This document shows positions 18,172 to 26,240 of a DNA stretch of 64,000 bases, piece after piece. Location: assembly GCF_013385985.1 (NCBI RefSeq), contig NZ_JACAOY010000007.1, forward strand, positions 62,001-126,000. The letters run 5' to 3'. Within the stretch, counting starts at the first letter, position 1. Each line of letters opens with the position of its first letter. The notes beneath the pieces are model-generated. The model made no database searches and had not been told where the DNA came from. It saw nothing but the letters and a program-made list of their open reading frames with translations. This DNA comes from Pseudomonas sp. B6002. Its GTDB lineage: Bacteria; Pseudomonadota; Gammaproteobacteria; Pseudomonadales; Pseudomonadaceae. Both the position numbers and the translations under genes were made by a program.

Positions 18172-19122
18172 GTGGACAAGATTTTCCACCAACCACTGGG
18201 CGGCAACGAAATGCCGCGCTTCGCCGGCATCGCCACCATGATGCGCCTGCCCCACCTGCAAACGGCCAAGGGCCTGGACGCCGCCTTTATCGGCGTGCCC
18301 CTGGACATCGGCACCTCCCTGCGCGCCGGCACCCGCTTCGGGCCCCGTGAAATCCGCGCCGAATCCGTGATGATCCGCCCGTACAACATGGCCACCGGCG
18401 CTGCACCGTTCGACTCGCTGTCGGTGGCCGACATCGGTGACGTGGCGATCAACACCTTCAACCTGCTCGACGCCGTGCGCATCATCGAAGAAGCCTACGA
18501 CGAGATCCTCGAGCACGATGTGATCCCCCTGACCCTGGGTGGCGACCACACCATCACCCTGCCGATCCTGCGGGCGATCCACAAGAAACACGGCAAGGTC
18601 GGGCTGGTGCACATCGATGCCCACGCCGACGTCAACGACCACATGTTCGGCGAGAAAATCGCCCACGGCACCACCTTCCGCCGCGCGGTGGAAGAAGGCT
18701 TGCTGGACTGCGACCGCGTCGTGCAGATCGGCCTGCGTGCCCAGGGCTACACCGCCGAAGACTTCAACTGGAGCCGCAAACAGGGCTTCCGAGTGGTCCA
18801 GGCCGAAGAATGCTGGCACCACTCGCTCGCGCCGCTGATGGCAGAAGTGCGTGAAAAAGTCGGCGGCGGCCCGGTGTACCTGAGCTTTGATATCGACGGT
18901 ATCGACCCCGCGTGGGCCCCCGGCACCGGCACCCCGGAAATCGGTGGGCTGACCACCATCCAGGCCATCGAGATCATTCGTGGCTGCCAGGGCCTCGACC
19001 TGATTGGTTGTGATCTGGTAGAAGTTTCGCCGCCGTACGACACCACCGGCAACACCTCGCTGCTCGGCGCCAACCTGCTGTACGAGATGCTCTGCGTACT
19101 GCCCGGCGTGGCCCACCGCTGA
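18172..19122 (+). CDS. gbuA: Guanidinobutyrase (agmatinase/ureohydrolase family)
   Basis: The start is GTG, preceded by GAGG. The 316-residue ureohydrolase has all manganese-binding motifs: GGDHT at 123-127, DAHAD at 149-153 and SFDIDGIDPAWAPGTGTPE from 238. It hydrolyses a guanidino compound to an amine plus urea in the cytoplasm. Sequence alone would allow agmatinase (SpeB). I prefer guanidinobutyrase because the order LysR / ureohydrolase / NTF2-like / NCS1 permease / sodium symporter matches P. aeruginosa PA1422-PA1418. The product would be GABA. Guanidinopropionase is a further alternative. Confidence 0.85.
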   Translation: MDKIFHQPLGGNEMPRFAGIATMMRLPHLQTAKGLDAAFIGVPLDIGTSLRAGTRFGPREIRAESVMIRPYNMATGAAPFDSLSVADIGDVAINTFNLLDAVRIIEEAYDEILEHDVIPLTLGGDHTITLPILRAIHKKHGKVGLVHIDAHADVNDHMFGEKIAHGTTFRRAVEEGLLDCDRVVQIGLRAQGYTAEDFNWSRKQGFRVVQAEECWHHSLAPLMAEVREKVGGGPVYLSFDIDGIDPAWAPGTGTPEIGGLTTIQAIEIIRGCQGLDLIGCDLVEVSPPYDTTGNTSLLGANLLYEMLCVLPGVAHR

Positions 19123-19544
19123 TGAGCGCCCACGACGTACTGAAAGCCGCGGCCGACCTGGTGTCGGCCTTCGCCCGCAATGACCGCGCCGCCTACTTCG
19201 GCGCGTTCACGGCCGATGCCAGCTTTGTGTTCTACACCCTCCCCCAGCCGCTGCTCAGCCGCGACGCCTACCAGGCGTTGTGGGACAGCTGGCGCCAGGA
19301 CGAGGGGTTCGAGGTGCTGTCCTGCACCTCGAGCAATGCCGTGGTCAGCCTGCAGGGCGACGTGGCGATTTTTATTCATGACGTGGCCACCGAGCTGCGC
19401 ATGAACGGGGAGCAATTTTTTAGCCAGGAACGCGAGACCATTGTCTTCAAGCGACAAGGGACGAGCGAACAACAAGAACAAGGCCTGTGGCTGGCCTGTC
19501 ACGAACATTTGTCCGCAATGCCGGAAGGGCTGCCGCCCCCTTAG
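19122..19544 (+). CDS. NTF2/SnoaL-like small protein of the gbu cluster
   Basis: The 140-residue protein overlaps the gbuA stop by one base, so it is translationally coupled. It looks like a cone-shaped NTF2-like fold. An N-terminal helix, VLKAAADLVSAFARNDRAAY, precedes FTADASFVFYTLPQPLLSR. YQALWDSWRQDEGF and VVSLQGDVAIFIHDVATEL follow, and WLACHEHLSAMP ends the sheet with a buried His. The matching P. aeruginosa gene (PA1420 position) is uncharacterised as far as I know. Tight coupling to gbuA suggests a role with the guanidino substrate or its product, but this is inference. Confidence 0.7.
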   Translation: MSAHDVLKAAADLVSAFARNDRAAYFGAFTADASFVFYTLPQPLLSRDAYQALWDSWRQDEGFEVLSCTSSNAVVSLQGDVAIFIHDVATELRMNGEQFFSQERETIVFKRQGTSEQQEQGLWLACHEHLSAMPEGLPPP

Positions 19545-19565
19545 CCAATGTGATCGGAGCTGATC

Positions 19566-21077
19566 ATGAATAATAAAAACAACGAAAACAGTATTCGCAA
19601 AATAGAAACCAACGGGGTCGAACAGATCCCGGACCACGAACGCACTGCCGGGCCCAAGGATCTGTTCCGACTGATCTTCGGCGGTGCCAATACCTTTGCC
19701 ACCGCCGTGCTGGGTTCCTTCCCGGTGTTGTTCGGCTTGTCGTTCCAGGCCGGTGTCTGGGCGATTGTGCTGGGCGTGCTGGTGGGTGCGCTGATCCTGG
19801 CACCCATGGGCCTGTTCGGGCCGATCAACGGCACCAACAACGCCGTGTCTTCCGGTGCGCACTTTGGCGTGCACGGGCGGATTGTCGGCTCTTTCCTGTC
19901 ATTGCTGACGGCGATTGCCTTCTTCTCACTGTCGGTGTGGAGTTCAGGTGACGCGCTGGTAGGCGGTGCGAAACGTCTGGTAGGCCTGCCGGAAACCGAC
20001 CTGACCCTGGGCCTGGCCTATGGCCTGTTCGCCCTGCTCGTGCTCACGGTGTGCATCTACGGCTTTCGCTTCATGCTATGGGTCAACCGCATTGCGGTGT
20101 GGGCCGCGAGCCTGTTGTTCCTGCTGGGCATCTTTGCCTTCGCACCGGCGTTCGACAGCCACTTCGCCGGCACCGTCGCACTGGGCCAGACCGGCTTCTG
20201 GGCGGCGTTTATCGGTGCCGCGCTGGTGGCCATGAGCAACCCGATTTCCTTCGGGGCGTTCCTCGGTGACTGGTCGCGCTACATCCCACGTGAAACGCCG
20301 AAAATGCGCATCATGCTGGCGGTGGTGCTGGCGCAGATCGCCACCTTGATCCCGTTCCTGTTCGGCCTGGCCACCGCGACCATCGTGGCGATCAAGGCGC
20401 CGGACTACATCGCGGCCAACAACTACGTCGGCGGTTTGCTCGCCGTGGCACCGAGCTGGTTCTTCCTGCCGGTGTGCCTGATCGCGGTGATCGGCGGCAT
20501 GTCCACCGGCACCACCTCGCTGTATGGCACGGGCTTGGACATGTCCAGCGTGTTCCCGCGCCTGCTGTCGCGGGTCAAGGCCACGTTGCTGATCGGGGTG
20601 ATGTCGATTGCCTTCATCTTCATCGGACGTTTCGCCGCCAACCTGGTGCAGAGCGTGTCGACCTTCGCCGTACTGATCATCACCTGCACTACACCGTGGA
20701 TGGTGATGATGATCATCGGCCTGATCGTGCGCCGTGGTTACTACTGCCCGGATGACCTGCAGGTGTTCACCCGTGGCGAAACCGGTGGTCGCTACTGGTT
20801 CAGCCATGGCTGGAACTGGCGCGGGCTGGGGGCCTGGATCCCGAGTGCGCTGGTGGGCCTGTGCTTCGTCAACCTGCCGGGGCAGTTTGTCGGGCCGCTG
20901 GGCAACCTCGCCGACGGCATCGACATCAGCCTGCCGGTGACGCTGGGACTGGCGTCGGTGGTGTACCTGACCTTGCTTCGCGTGTTTCCGGAACCGGCCG
21001 CTGTCTACGGCCCGGCGGACCCTCGCAGCAAGCGCACGGATGCGCGCGTTAAACCGGCGCTGCAACACGCCGCCTGA
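19566..21077 (+). CDS. NCS1-family permease (cytosine/purine permease type)
   Basis: The 503-residue integral membrane protein has GGAG before its ATG and about twelve hydrophobic segments. Typical NCS1/CodB stretches are FGGANTFATAVLGSFPVLFG, GPINGTNNAVSSGAHFGVHG and MSNPISFGAFLGDWSRYIPR. The N-terminal 40 residues are polar and Asn/Lys rich. The location after gbuA makes uptake of a guanidino compound or related nitrogen source more likely than a nucleobase, but the substrate is not shown by sequence. Confidence 0.82.
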   Translation: MNNKNNENSIRKIETNGVEQIPDHERTAGPKDLFRLIFGGANTFATAVLGSFPVLFGLSFQAGVWAIVLGVLVGALILAPMGLFGPINGTNNAVSSGAHFGVHGRIVGSFLSLLTAIAFFSLSVWSSGDALVGGAKRLVGLPETDLTLGLAYGLFALLVLTVCIYGFRFMLWVNRIAVWAASLLFLLGIFAFAPAFDSHFAGTVALGQTGFWAAFIGAALVAMSNPISFGAFLGDWSRYIPRETPKMRIMLAVVLAQIATLIPFLFGLATATIVAIKAPDYIAANNYVGGLLAVAPSWFFLPVCLIAVIGGMSTGTTSLYGTGLDMSSVFPRLLSRVKATLLIGVMSIAFIFIGRFAANLVQSVSTFAVLIITCTTPWMVMMIIGLIVRRGYYCPDDLQVFTRGETGGRYWFSHGWNWRGLGAWIPSALVGLCFVNLPGQFVGPLGNLADGIDISLPVTLGLASVVYLTLLRVFPEPAAVYGPADPRSKRTDARVKPALQHAA

Positions 21078-21112
21078 TCGCTCATAAAAAAGATAATCGG
21101 AGACCCGCCGTC

Positions 21113-22495
21113 ATGGCTTTGGATTTATTCGTCGTACTCATCTACGCCGCCGGCATGCTCGTGCTCGGCTATTACGGCATGCGCCGCGCCAAGACCCACG
21201 AAGACTACCTGGTAGCCGGTCGCAACCTGGGCCCTTCGCTGTACATGGGCACCATGGCCGCCACGGTACTGGGCGGTGCGTCCACCGTCGGCACCGTGCG
21301 CCTGGGTTATGTGCACGGCATCTCCGGCTTCTGGCTGTGCGCCGCGCTGGGCATGGGGATCATTGCGCTGAACCTGTTCCTGGCCAAGCCGCTGCTGAAG
21401 CTGAAAATCTTCACCGTGACCCAGGTGCTGGAAAAGCGTTACAACCCCATGGCCCGCCAAGCGAGTGCGGTGATCATGCTGGCCTACGCCTTGATGATCG
21501 GCGTGACCTCGATCCTGGCAATCGGCACCGTGCTGCAAGTGTTGTTCGGCCTGCCGTTCTGGATCTCGGTGCTGCTGGGCGGTGGCGTGGTGGTGGTGTA
21601 TTCGACCATCGGCGGCATGTGGTCGCTGACCCTCACCGACATCGTGCAGTTCGTGATCAAGACCGTTGGCCTGATGTTTATCCTGCTGCCGATCTGCCTG
21701 TACCGCGTCGGCGGCTGGGATGAGCTGGTGGCCAAGCTGCCGGCGTCGAATTTCAGCTTCACCGAAATCGGCTGGGACACGATCATCACCTACTTCATGA
21801 TCTACTTCTTCGGCATCCTGATCGGCCAGGACATCTGGCAGCGCGTGTTCACTGCCCGTGATGAAAAGGTCGCCAAGTACGCGGGCACCTTCGCCGGCTT
21901 CTACTGCATTCTCTACGGCCTGGCCTGCGCATTGATCGGCATGGCAGCGCATGTGTTGATCCCCAACCTGGACAACGTCAACAACGCCTTCGCCGCCATC
22001 GTCAAACTGTCGCTGCCGGACGGCATCCGTGGCCTGGTGATTGCGGCGGCCCTGGCCGCGATGATGTCCACCGCCAGCGCTGGCCTGTTGGCCGCCTCCA
22101 CTGTCCTGACCGAAGACCTGCTGCCACGCCTGCGCGGCGGCAAGCAGTCGAGCCTGGCGATCAACCGCCTGTTCACGATGTTGACCGGTATCGCCGTACT
22201 GGGTATCGCGCTGGTGGTGAACGACGTGATCAGCGCCCTGACCCTGGCCTACAACCTGTTGGTGGGCGGCATGCTGATCCCGCTGATCGGCGCGATCTTC
22301 TGGAAGCGGGCAACCACCTCCGGCGCAATCACCTCCATGACCCTGGGCTTTGTGACCGCACTGGTGTTCATGTTCAAGGATGGCCTGGATGCGAACACGC
22401 CGATCTATTACAGCCTGGCAGTCGGGCTGGTGAGCTTCGTGCTGGTGAGCCTGTTGTCGCGCAAGCCGGAGGCAATGGCGGCGCGGGCGGTTTGA
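21113..22495 (+). CDS. Sodium:solute symporter of the gbu cluster
   Basis: The 460-residue protein starts at an ATG with GGAG upstream. It has the SSS-family 13-helix pattern with GMRRAKTHEDYLVAGRNLGP, the sodium-site region LGGASTVGTVRLGYVHG and GQDIWQRVFTARDEK in the cytoplasmic loop. It is the last gene of the cluster and is followed by a strong terminator. Position and family suggest sodium-coupled uptake of 4-guanidinobutyrate or a related compound. The nearby NCS1 permease gives the cluster two unrelated transporters. Confidence 0.85.
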   Translation: MALDLFVVLIYAAGMLVLGYYGMRRAKTHEDYLVAGRNLGPSLYMGTMAATVLGGASTVGTVRLGYVHGISGFWLCAALGMGIIALNLFLAKPLLKLKIFTVTQVLEKRYNPMARQASAVIMLAYALMIGVTSILAIGTVLQVLFGLPFWISVLLGGGVVVVYSTIGGMWSLTLTDIVQFVIKTVGLMFILLPICLYRVGGWDELVAKLPASNFSFTEIGWDTIITYFMIYFFGILIGQDIWQRVFTARDEKVAKYAGTFAGFYCILYGLACALIGMAAHVLIPNLDNVNNAFAAIVKLSLPDGIRGLVIAAALAAMMSTASAGLLAASTVLTEDLLPRLRGGKQSSLAINRLFTMLTGIAVLGIALVVNDVISALTLAYNLLVGGMLIPLIGAIFWKRATTSGAITSMTLGFVTALVFMFKDGLDANTPIYYSLAVGLVSFVLVSLLSRKPEAMAARAV

Positions 22496-22527
22496 TATGT
22501 AACAGGATTTAGAGCGGTTTCTTCAGC

Positions 22528-22561
22528 GGGCACGACGTCGGATGTCGTGCCCGTTTTTTTT
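22528..22561 (+). terminator. Terminator of the gbu cluster
   Basis: GGGCACGAC-GTCGGAT-GTCGTGCCC is followed by G and eight T. Confidence 0.93.
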
Positions 22562-22577
22562 GTTCTGTTGAAACGCC

Positions 22578-24632
22578 TCAATTCGCCTGGATGATTTCCT
22601 GGACCAGCGAGGCCCACACCAAGCCCTGGGTTGTGCCTGCGGCGTAGGTTCCACCGGCTACGATGCGATGGTGGGCAGAGCAATAGACTATCGATAGCCC
22701 ATCCTGAGTGCCGGGCCTGGCACATTCGATAATATCCAAGTCGCCAATTTCGATAGCCCTGCGATAGGAGTTCGGAAAGTGCCGAGCAACCGCCATCAGA
22801 CATGCAGTCAATATTTCTTCCTTGTGCTCTGACGTTGAGCCGGGCACTACTTGCCCGCCAGAGACAAGAATATAGTCCCCGTCCAAACGGCAATTCATGA
22901 CGCCTATTGGCAGATCGTACTGCAACTTGAACCCACGCATTTCGGCACCTTCATTACCAACCGCGCGCAGCTTGAAAAACCAGCCAATAATCGCGACGAC
23001 CTCTGGCTCCTCCACTCCCATGGCAGTGACGACGAAGACGTCCTGGCTTAATTCGGCGATTTGAGAAGTGTTCAAATGCTGGGGTACAAACTGAACTCCG
23101 GAGCCCTGCAAAAGCGCCTCGACCTCTCCCATTAAATGGACAAACTCCAAGTCGTAGCCCGACACCTCGATCGCTCGGCCAACTCCGCAGACTCCATAGC
23201 GTCCTTGGAATTGCAGTGGCGCAATATCTGTTAGTTCACCTCCTGGCTTACCACTCGGCCAAGTCCTGTTTTCAATATCGCATTGCTCACGAATCGCTCT
23301 CTCTGCGCCTGTGTCCTCGTCCCTATAGGCTCGTACAACCCGTGCCTTTGCGAATCGCGCCAGCGACGGATTGTCCGCCAGAAGCTTTTCAAACAACTCG
23401 ATGCCTGCACGATTGCACTCAATGGCCAAACGCTGATTGCCAGGCAATAAATAGTCGTTTTCCAGGGGCTTTGCGGTGGTCTCCGTTGCTGACATATGGC
23501 GCATGTTTATACGCTTGTGACTGGCTCCATCGCCCTGCTGATGTCCGCCATACACCGTGACCTGATAATTCGCGAGGCGCAGCATGACCGCTTGGAGCAA
23601 GCCGTTGATGCCCCTACCGATGATTGCCACGTGCGGCGCACCGGCATCGGCAGGCCGTGGGGGGATCGTCAGTGATTGTGCGAGCTTGCGCCTGACCAAG
23701 CCGCGCAAGGCCATCAGACTCAGTTGCACCGAAACCGCATAGTCGAGGTCGCAATGGCAGCCTTCGGTCGTTGCCGCCTGAATCGTAAGTGTCGCGGGCT
23801 TGCACCACGTGCAGAGACTGCAGCCCAGTGTTTGTGTACGTATCCGAAATGCCTCCAGTGTCGTCGGCCCATAGTCCAGCACCAGTTGAACACCTTGAGC
23901 TGCCGCCAGAGTCAGTAAAGCGTCATCGCTGAAGACGTCCGGTTTAGCCACACAAACCAGGCGAGCGCTTTTGTGCAGGCATTGAATGAGGGCTCGATCA
24001 ATGCGATGAATGGACTCATCGTTCAACGACAAACAGATGGCGACGGCATAAGCACCCTCCAGTGCTTCCTGCCAGTCCGTGACAAATATCACTCGGCTGT
24101 CAGAACTCGGCGCCTGATCGTGCCGAACCAACACCTTGATCCGAATATTCGGGGTTCGATCCAGTAACAACTTTACAAGCGCTTTCCCCACATTGCCGTA
24201 TCCCAGCACGCTGATATCACGGGGGATGGAGCCGTCTCCTACTGTCAGCCAATGCGCAATATAGGCCGCAACGTGTGGTGCATTAACGCCGGGTAAGTTG
24301 ATGACTCGAATGCTGTTGGACTCGCATAGCGCCAATGCCACCTTGTCCAAGCTCGTGCCTCTGCGAACCAAATAGAGATCGCCAAACGGGTGTGAAATAC
24401 GCCATTGGGCAATGACGTCTGCATCGATCACTTGATCCCCGACGATGATCGCTGATGGATGCAAGAGTGCGATCTGTATGAGCAAGGATTGCTTGGTTAA
24501 TGTCGGCGGAAAAAAGACTACGTTTTGGGGTGCGTCGGTCTTCCAGGATTTGGACACTGGCGCGATATGTAGAACAGTTTCATAAGTGGCAATCAGTGAC
24601 GCGGCGACCGGCGGAACGCGAGAGGGGCGCAT
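22578..24632 (-). CDS. Fusion of a D-2-hydroxyacid-dehydrogenase-like half and a DAO-type FAD oxidoreductase half
   Basis: ATG 24632 has GGAG at 8-9 nt and is preferred to a longer in-frame start at 24677; 684 residues result. Residues about 40-315 look like a D-2-hydroxyacid dehydrogenase. A substrate-side stretch with INLPGVNAPHVAAYIAHWL is followed by the NAD loop VLGYGNVGKAL (about 143-153). The usual catalytic Arg position reads VCVAKPDVFSDD, and the TPHxG histidine is missing. A cysteine cluster, CSLCTWC...CHC, falls at about 271-294. From about 334 a second Rossmann fold, VAIIGRGINGLLQAVML, starts a DAO-type FAD oxidoreductase ending AGGTYAAGTTQGLVWA. Base composition looks lower in GC than its neighbours. 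No characterised fusion of this kind is known to me. Confidence 0.75.
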   Translation of the reverse strand: MRPSRVPPVAASLIATYETVLHIAPVSKSWKTDAPQNVVFFPPTLTKQSLLIQIALLHPSAIIVGDQVIDADVIAQWRISHPFGDLYLVRRGTSLDKVALALCESNSIRVINLPGVNAPHVAAYIAHWLTVGDGSIPRDISVLGYGNVGKALVKLLLDRTPNIRIKVLVRHDQAPSSDSRVIFVTDWQEALEGAYAVAICLSLNDESIHRIDRALIQCLHKSARLVCVAKPDVFSDDALLTLAAAQGVQLVLDYGPTTLEAFRIRTQTLGCSLCTWCKPATLTIQAATTEGCHCDLDYAVSVQLSLMALRGLVRRKLAQSLTIPPRPADAGAPHVAIIGRGINGLLQAVMLRLANYQVTVYGGHQQGDGASHKRINMRHMSATETTAKPLENDYLLPGNQRLAIECNRAGIELFEKLLADNPSLARFAKARVVRAYRDEDTGAERAIREQCDIENRTWPSGKPGGELTDIAPLQFQGRYGVCGVGRAIEVSGYDLEFVHLMGEVEALLQGSGVQFVPQHLNTSQIAELSQDVFVVTAMGVEEPEVVAIIGWFFKLRAVGNEGAEMRGFKLQYDLPIGVMNCRLDGDYILVSGGQVVPGSTSEHKEEILTACLMAVARHFPNSYRRAIEIGDLDIIECARPGTQDGLSIVYCSAHHRIVAGGTYAAGTTQGLVWASLVQEIIQAN

Positions 24633-24863
24633 GGCTTTGTCTCCAACAATTCTGGCTGACCAACGCCCCAAAAACACACTCGATAAAGTTGGGCCACTAA
24701 AGAAATGCGCTTAGGTTCTACTCGGTCTTTAAAGGGCGTCAGGGCGGACCTTTCCTGGCAGAGTTCAACCTAGGCGCATCGATGGGATTAAATAAGTGCC
24801 CTGCTTCTGACAATGAGGTAGTCCGTTTCTGACGCTAAAACGTCAAGTCCGGGCGGGCCCGCG

Positions 24864-25220
24864 CTAAGGCATGCCCCCTCCAAACAGGTCGTCGCACGTC
24901 GTGCAGCCAAAATACTGCTGTACCCCCGGGCAGACGATTTCGCCCGTGTGTCCTGCGCGTACGTGCCAGGTACAGGCCTTTCCCTGATACGTCAGGGTGC
25001 CCTCAAGGTGACAAGGCGCCCAATTGTATTCGTCATGCAGCGTGCGCCCATCAATGCGCTCGGCACGCTTGAAGAAAGAGGCGATTTGCCGCTCATCGAG
25101 TGCAACGTCCGATGCTCGGCACGACTCAGGCTCCGTGGATTCAAAACGCGTAATCGACACGTCGCTGACAGGCGAACAGCCCACGAGTAACACCGCAAAC
25201 GTCCCTGGCCAAAACCTCAT
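24864..25220 (-). CDS. Small cysteine-rich lipoprotein, possible immunity partner of the amidase
   Basis: The ATG at 25220 overlaps the amidase stop as ATGA. The 118-residue product has a lipoprotein signal, MRFWPGTFAVLLVGC. The mature part has seven more cysteines, including CTTCDD near the C-terminus and GKACTWHVRAGHTGEIVCPG, which suggests disulfide bonding in the periplasm. I do not recognise the family. An exported lipoprotein translated immediately after a peptidoglycan amidase is the usual layout of effector/immunity pairs, for example type VI secretion amidases. That role is inference only. Confidence 0.7.
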   Translation of the reverse strand: MRFWPGTFAVLLVGCSPVSDVSITRFESTEPESCRASDVALDERQIASFFKRAERIDGRTLHDEYNWAPCHLEGTLTYQGKACTWHVRAGHTGEIVCPGVQQYFGCTTCDDLFGGGMP

Positions 25221-25819
25221 TGCCACACCGCACTGCCGGCTTCACCCAGATGTTTATACGAAATTTGCGGGTGGGTGTAGACGTCCTTCGACGTCAGGTT
25301 GAAATGACCGTATAGCTCAGCGACCAACCATTGCAGCGATTGATTTTGCAACGCCGTCACCTTCTCGTAATGTGTTTTGTCCAAGTGTTTTCCGACCAGC
25401 TCGATGCCTAATGAATCGGCATTCATGGGGTAACGCTCAGGGTAGTTCTTGGTGCGTTCATACCGATCCAACGCGCGGAACTGCAACTCCCAGGTGAGTG
25501 ATTTAATAGCCTTCATCTGAACAGCGTCACACGTTGACTCATCCACCGCCTCGCACTTGGAGCGCAGTAGTCTCCCGACGTGATAACAGCGTTTTTTCAG
25601 GCTGGCCGTCTGGTAGATCACACCGTCCTTTTCGATCAGAAAATGCGCGCCGTTGCCCTTATTTCGGTAAGTATTGAACGTGTGCTGCGCCGTCGGGGCG
25701 TCAGTCTGGTGGACCACCAGAGCGTGCACACTACGCAGATCCCCCTGCTCGATCGCTGGAAAACGGCGGAGTTCGACCTTGCTGGAAATCAACATGCCTT
25801 CGTTATCAATGCTCGACAT
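25217..25819 (-). CDS. N-acetylmuramoyl-L-alanine amidase (Amidase_2)
   Basis: The 200-residue protein has no signal peptide. The Amidase_2 fold is visible: HALVVHQTDAPTAQHTFNTY carries the first zinc His, and GNGAHFLIEKDGVIYQTASL and CYHVGRLL follow. DSLGIELVGKHLDKTHYEKV is the active-site Glu region, and DVYTHPQISYKHLGEAG has the second zinc His. The usual DPG of AmpD-type enzymes reads GEAG. The family cuts the MurNAc-L-Ala bond of peptidoglycan. Lack of an export signal plus a coupled lipoprotein gene suggests a specialised secretion effector. A phage-derived lysin is another possibility, although no phage genes are adjacent. Confidence 0.83.
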   Translation of the reverse strand: MSSIDNEGMLISSKVELRRFPAIEQGDLRSVHALVVHQTDAPTAQHTFNTYRNKGNGAHFLIEKDGVIYQTASLKKRCYHVGRLLRSKCEAVDESTCDAVQMKAIKSLTWELQFRALDRYERTKNYPERYPMNADSLGIELVGKHLDKTHYEKVTALQNQSLQWLVAELYGHFNLTSKDVYTHPQISYKHLGEAGSAVWQ

Positions 25820-25902
25820 TCCGATGCCTTTTCATCCTTGTGAAGACGAAAATATAGAGGCTGAAATGGGGAAAAGGCGTGGATGACGGGATAAGCAGAA
25901 GG

Positions 25903-25931
25903 GTCTGACGATGGCACGTGCATCGTCAGAC
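25903..25931 (-). terminator. Perfect inverted repeat, possible 3' end of the PA1414-like transcript
   Basis: GTCTGACGATG-GCACGTG-CATCGTCAGAC has an 11-bp perfect stem. On the minus strand it is followed by CCCTTCTGCTT, a weak T run. It could be a terminator for the small-gene transcript or a regulatory hairpin. Confidence 0.45.
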
Positions 25932-26240
25932 GATAAACGGGGGGAGGTGTTGCGAAAAAAGGAGGTGCGCTCAGATCACAGGGAACCGGAACTGCCCTGA
26001 AACACTACCTGTAGCATCAGCGCCCGCACGTTCAATGTCTGATCGTTTGAGCGCTTTACGCTTACCTGCGGCGTGGTCGGCGCTGCTCGTCATCCGTACG
26101 GATTGGCACCGGTTGCAGCGGAGGCTCGATCAAGCCCAGCGCAACGCCAAGGTCATGGAGCCAGTTTTGAATTTTCTCTTTCATGGTTGCCCCCTTTGAG
26201 GGTGATGCGAGCCGGCGAGATACCTGTCGACTTTTCCTAC
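25932..26240 (-). ncRNA. Candidate SicX-like small RNA region (transcript of the PA1414-like gene)
   Basis: After the 40-codon gene the minus strand continues for about 130 nt without another good ORF and then reaches the perfect hairpin at 25903-25931. It contains two unpaired-looking CACCTCC motifs (complement of 25961-25967 and 25943-25949). GCGCTCA/TGAGCGC arms (26048-26054 with 25967-25973) could close a domain of about 90 nt just before CACCTCCTTTTTT. In P. aeruginosa, as I recall, the PA1414 locus produces the oxygen-responsive small RNA SicX. The equivalent position here makes a similar RNA plausible. A TACTAT minus-10-like element lies at 26245-26250. The boundaries are guesses. Confidence 0.4.
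26062..26184 (-). CDS. PA1414-like small protein, 40 residues
   Basis: The frame ATG 26184 to TAA is preceded by a strong AAGGGGG site at a good distance. The product starts MKEKIQNWLHDLGVALGLIE, continues PPLQPVPIRTDDEQ and ends in an Arg-rich tail. It thus has an amphipathic N-terminal helix, a Pro hinge and a basic end. From memory it resembles the family named after P. aeruginosa PA1414, a very short gene strongly induced at low oxygen. Synteny agrees: a LysR gene like PA1413 precedes it and the gbu genes (PA1418-PA1422) lie beyond. No function of the peptide is known to me. Confidence 0.75.
   Translation of the reverse strand: MKEKIQNWLHDLGVALGLIEPPLQPVPIRTDDEQRRPRRR

Noticed and set aside
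24864-25819. Prophage lysis cassette
   Set aside because: No holin, spanin, structural phage gene or integrase nearby; the partner is a lipoprotein coupled by ATGA.
25918-26199. 93-codon frame on the plus strand
   Set aside because: It is opposite the PA1414-like gene, which has a strong ribosome site and recalled homologues; the plus frame has neither.
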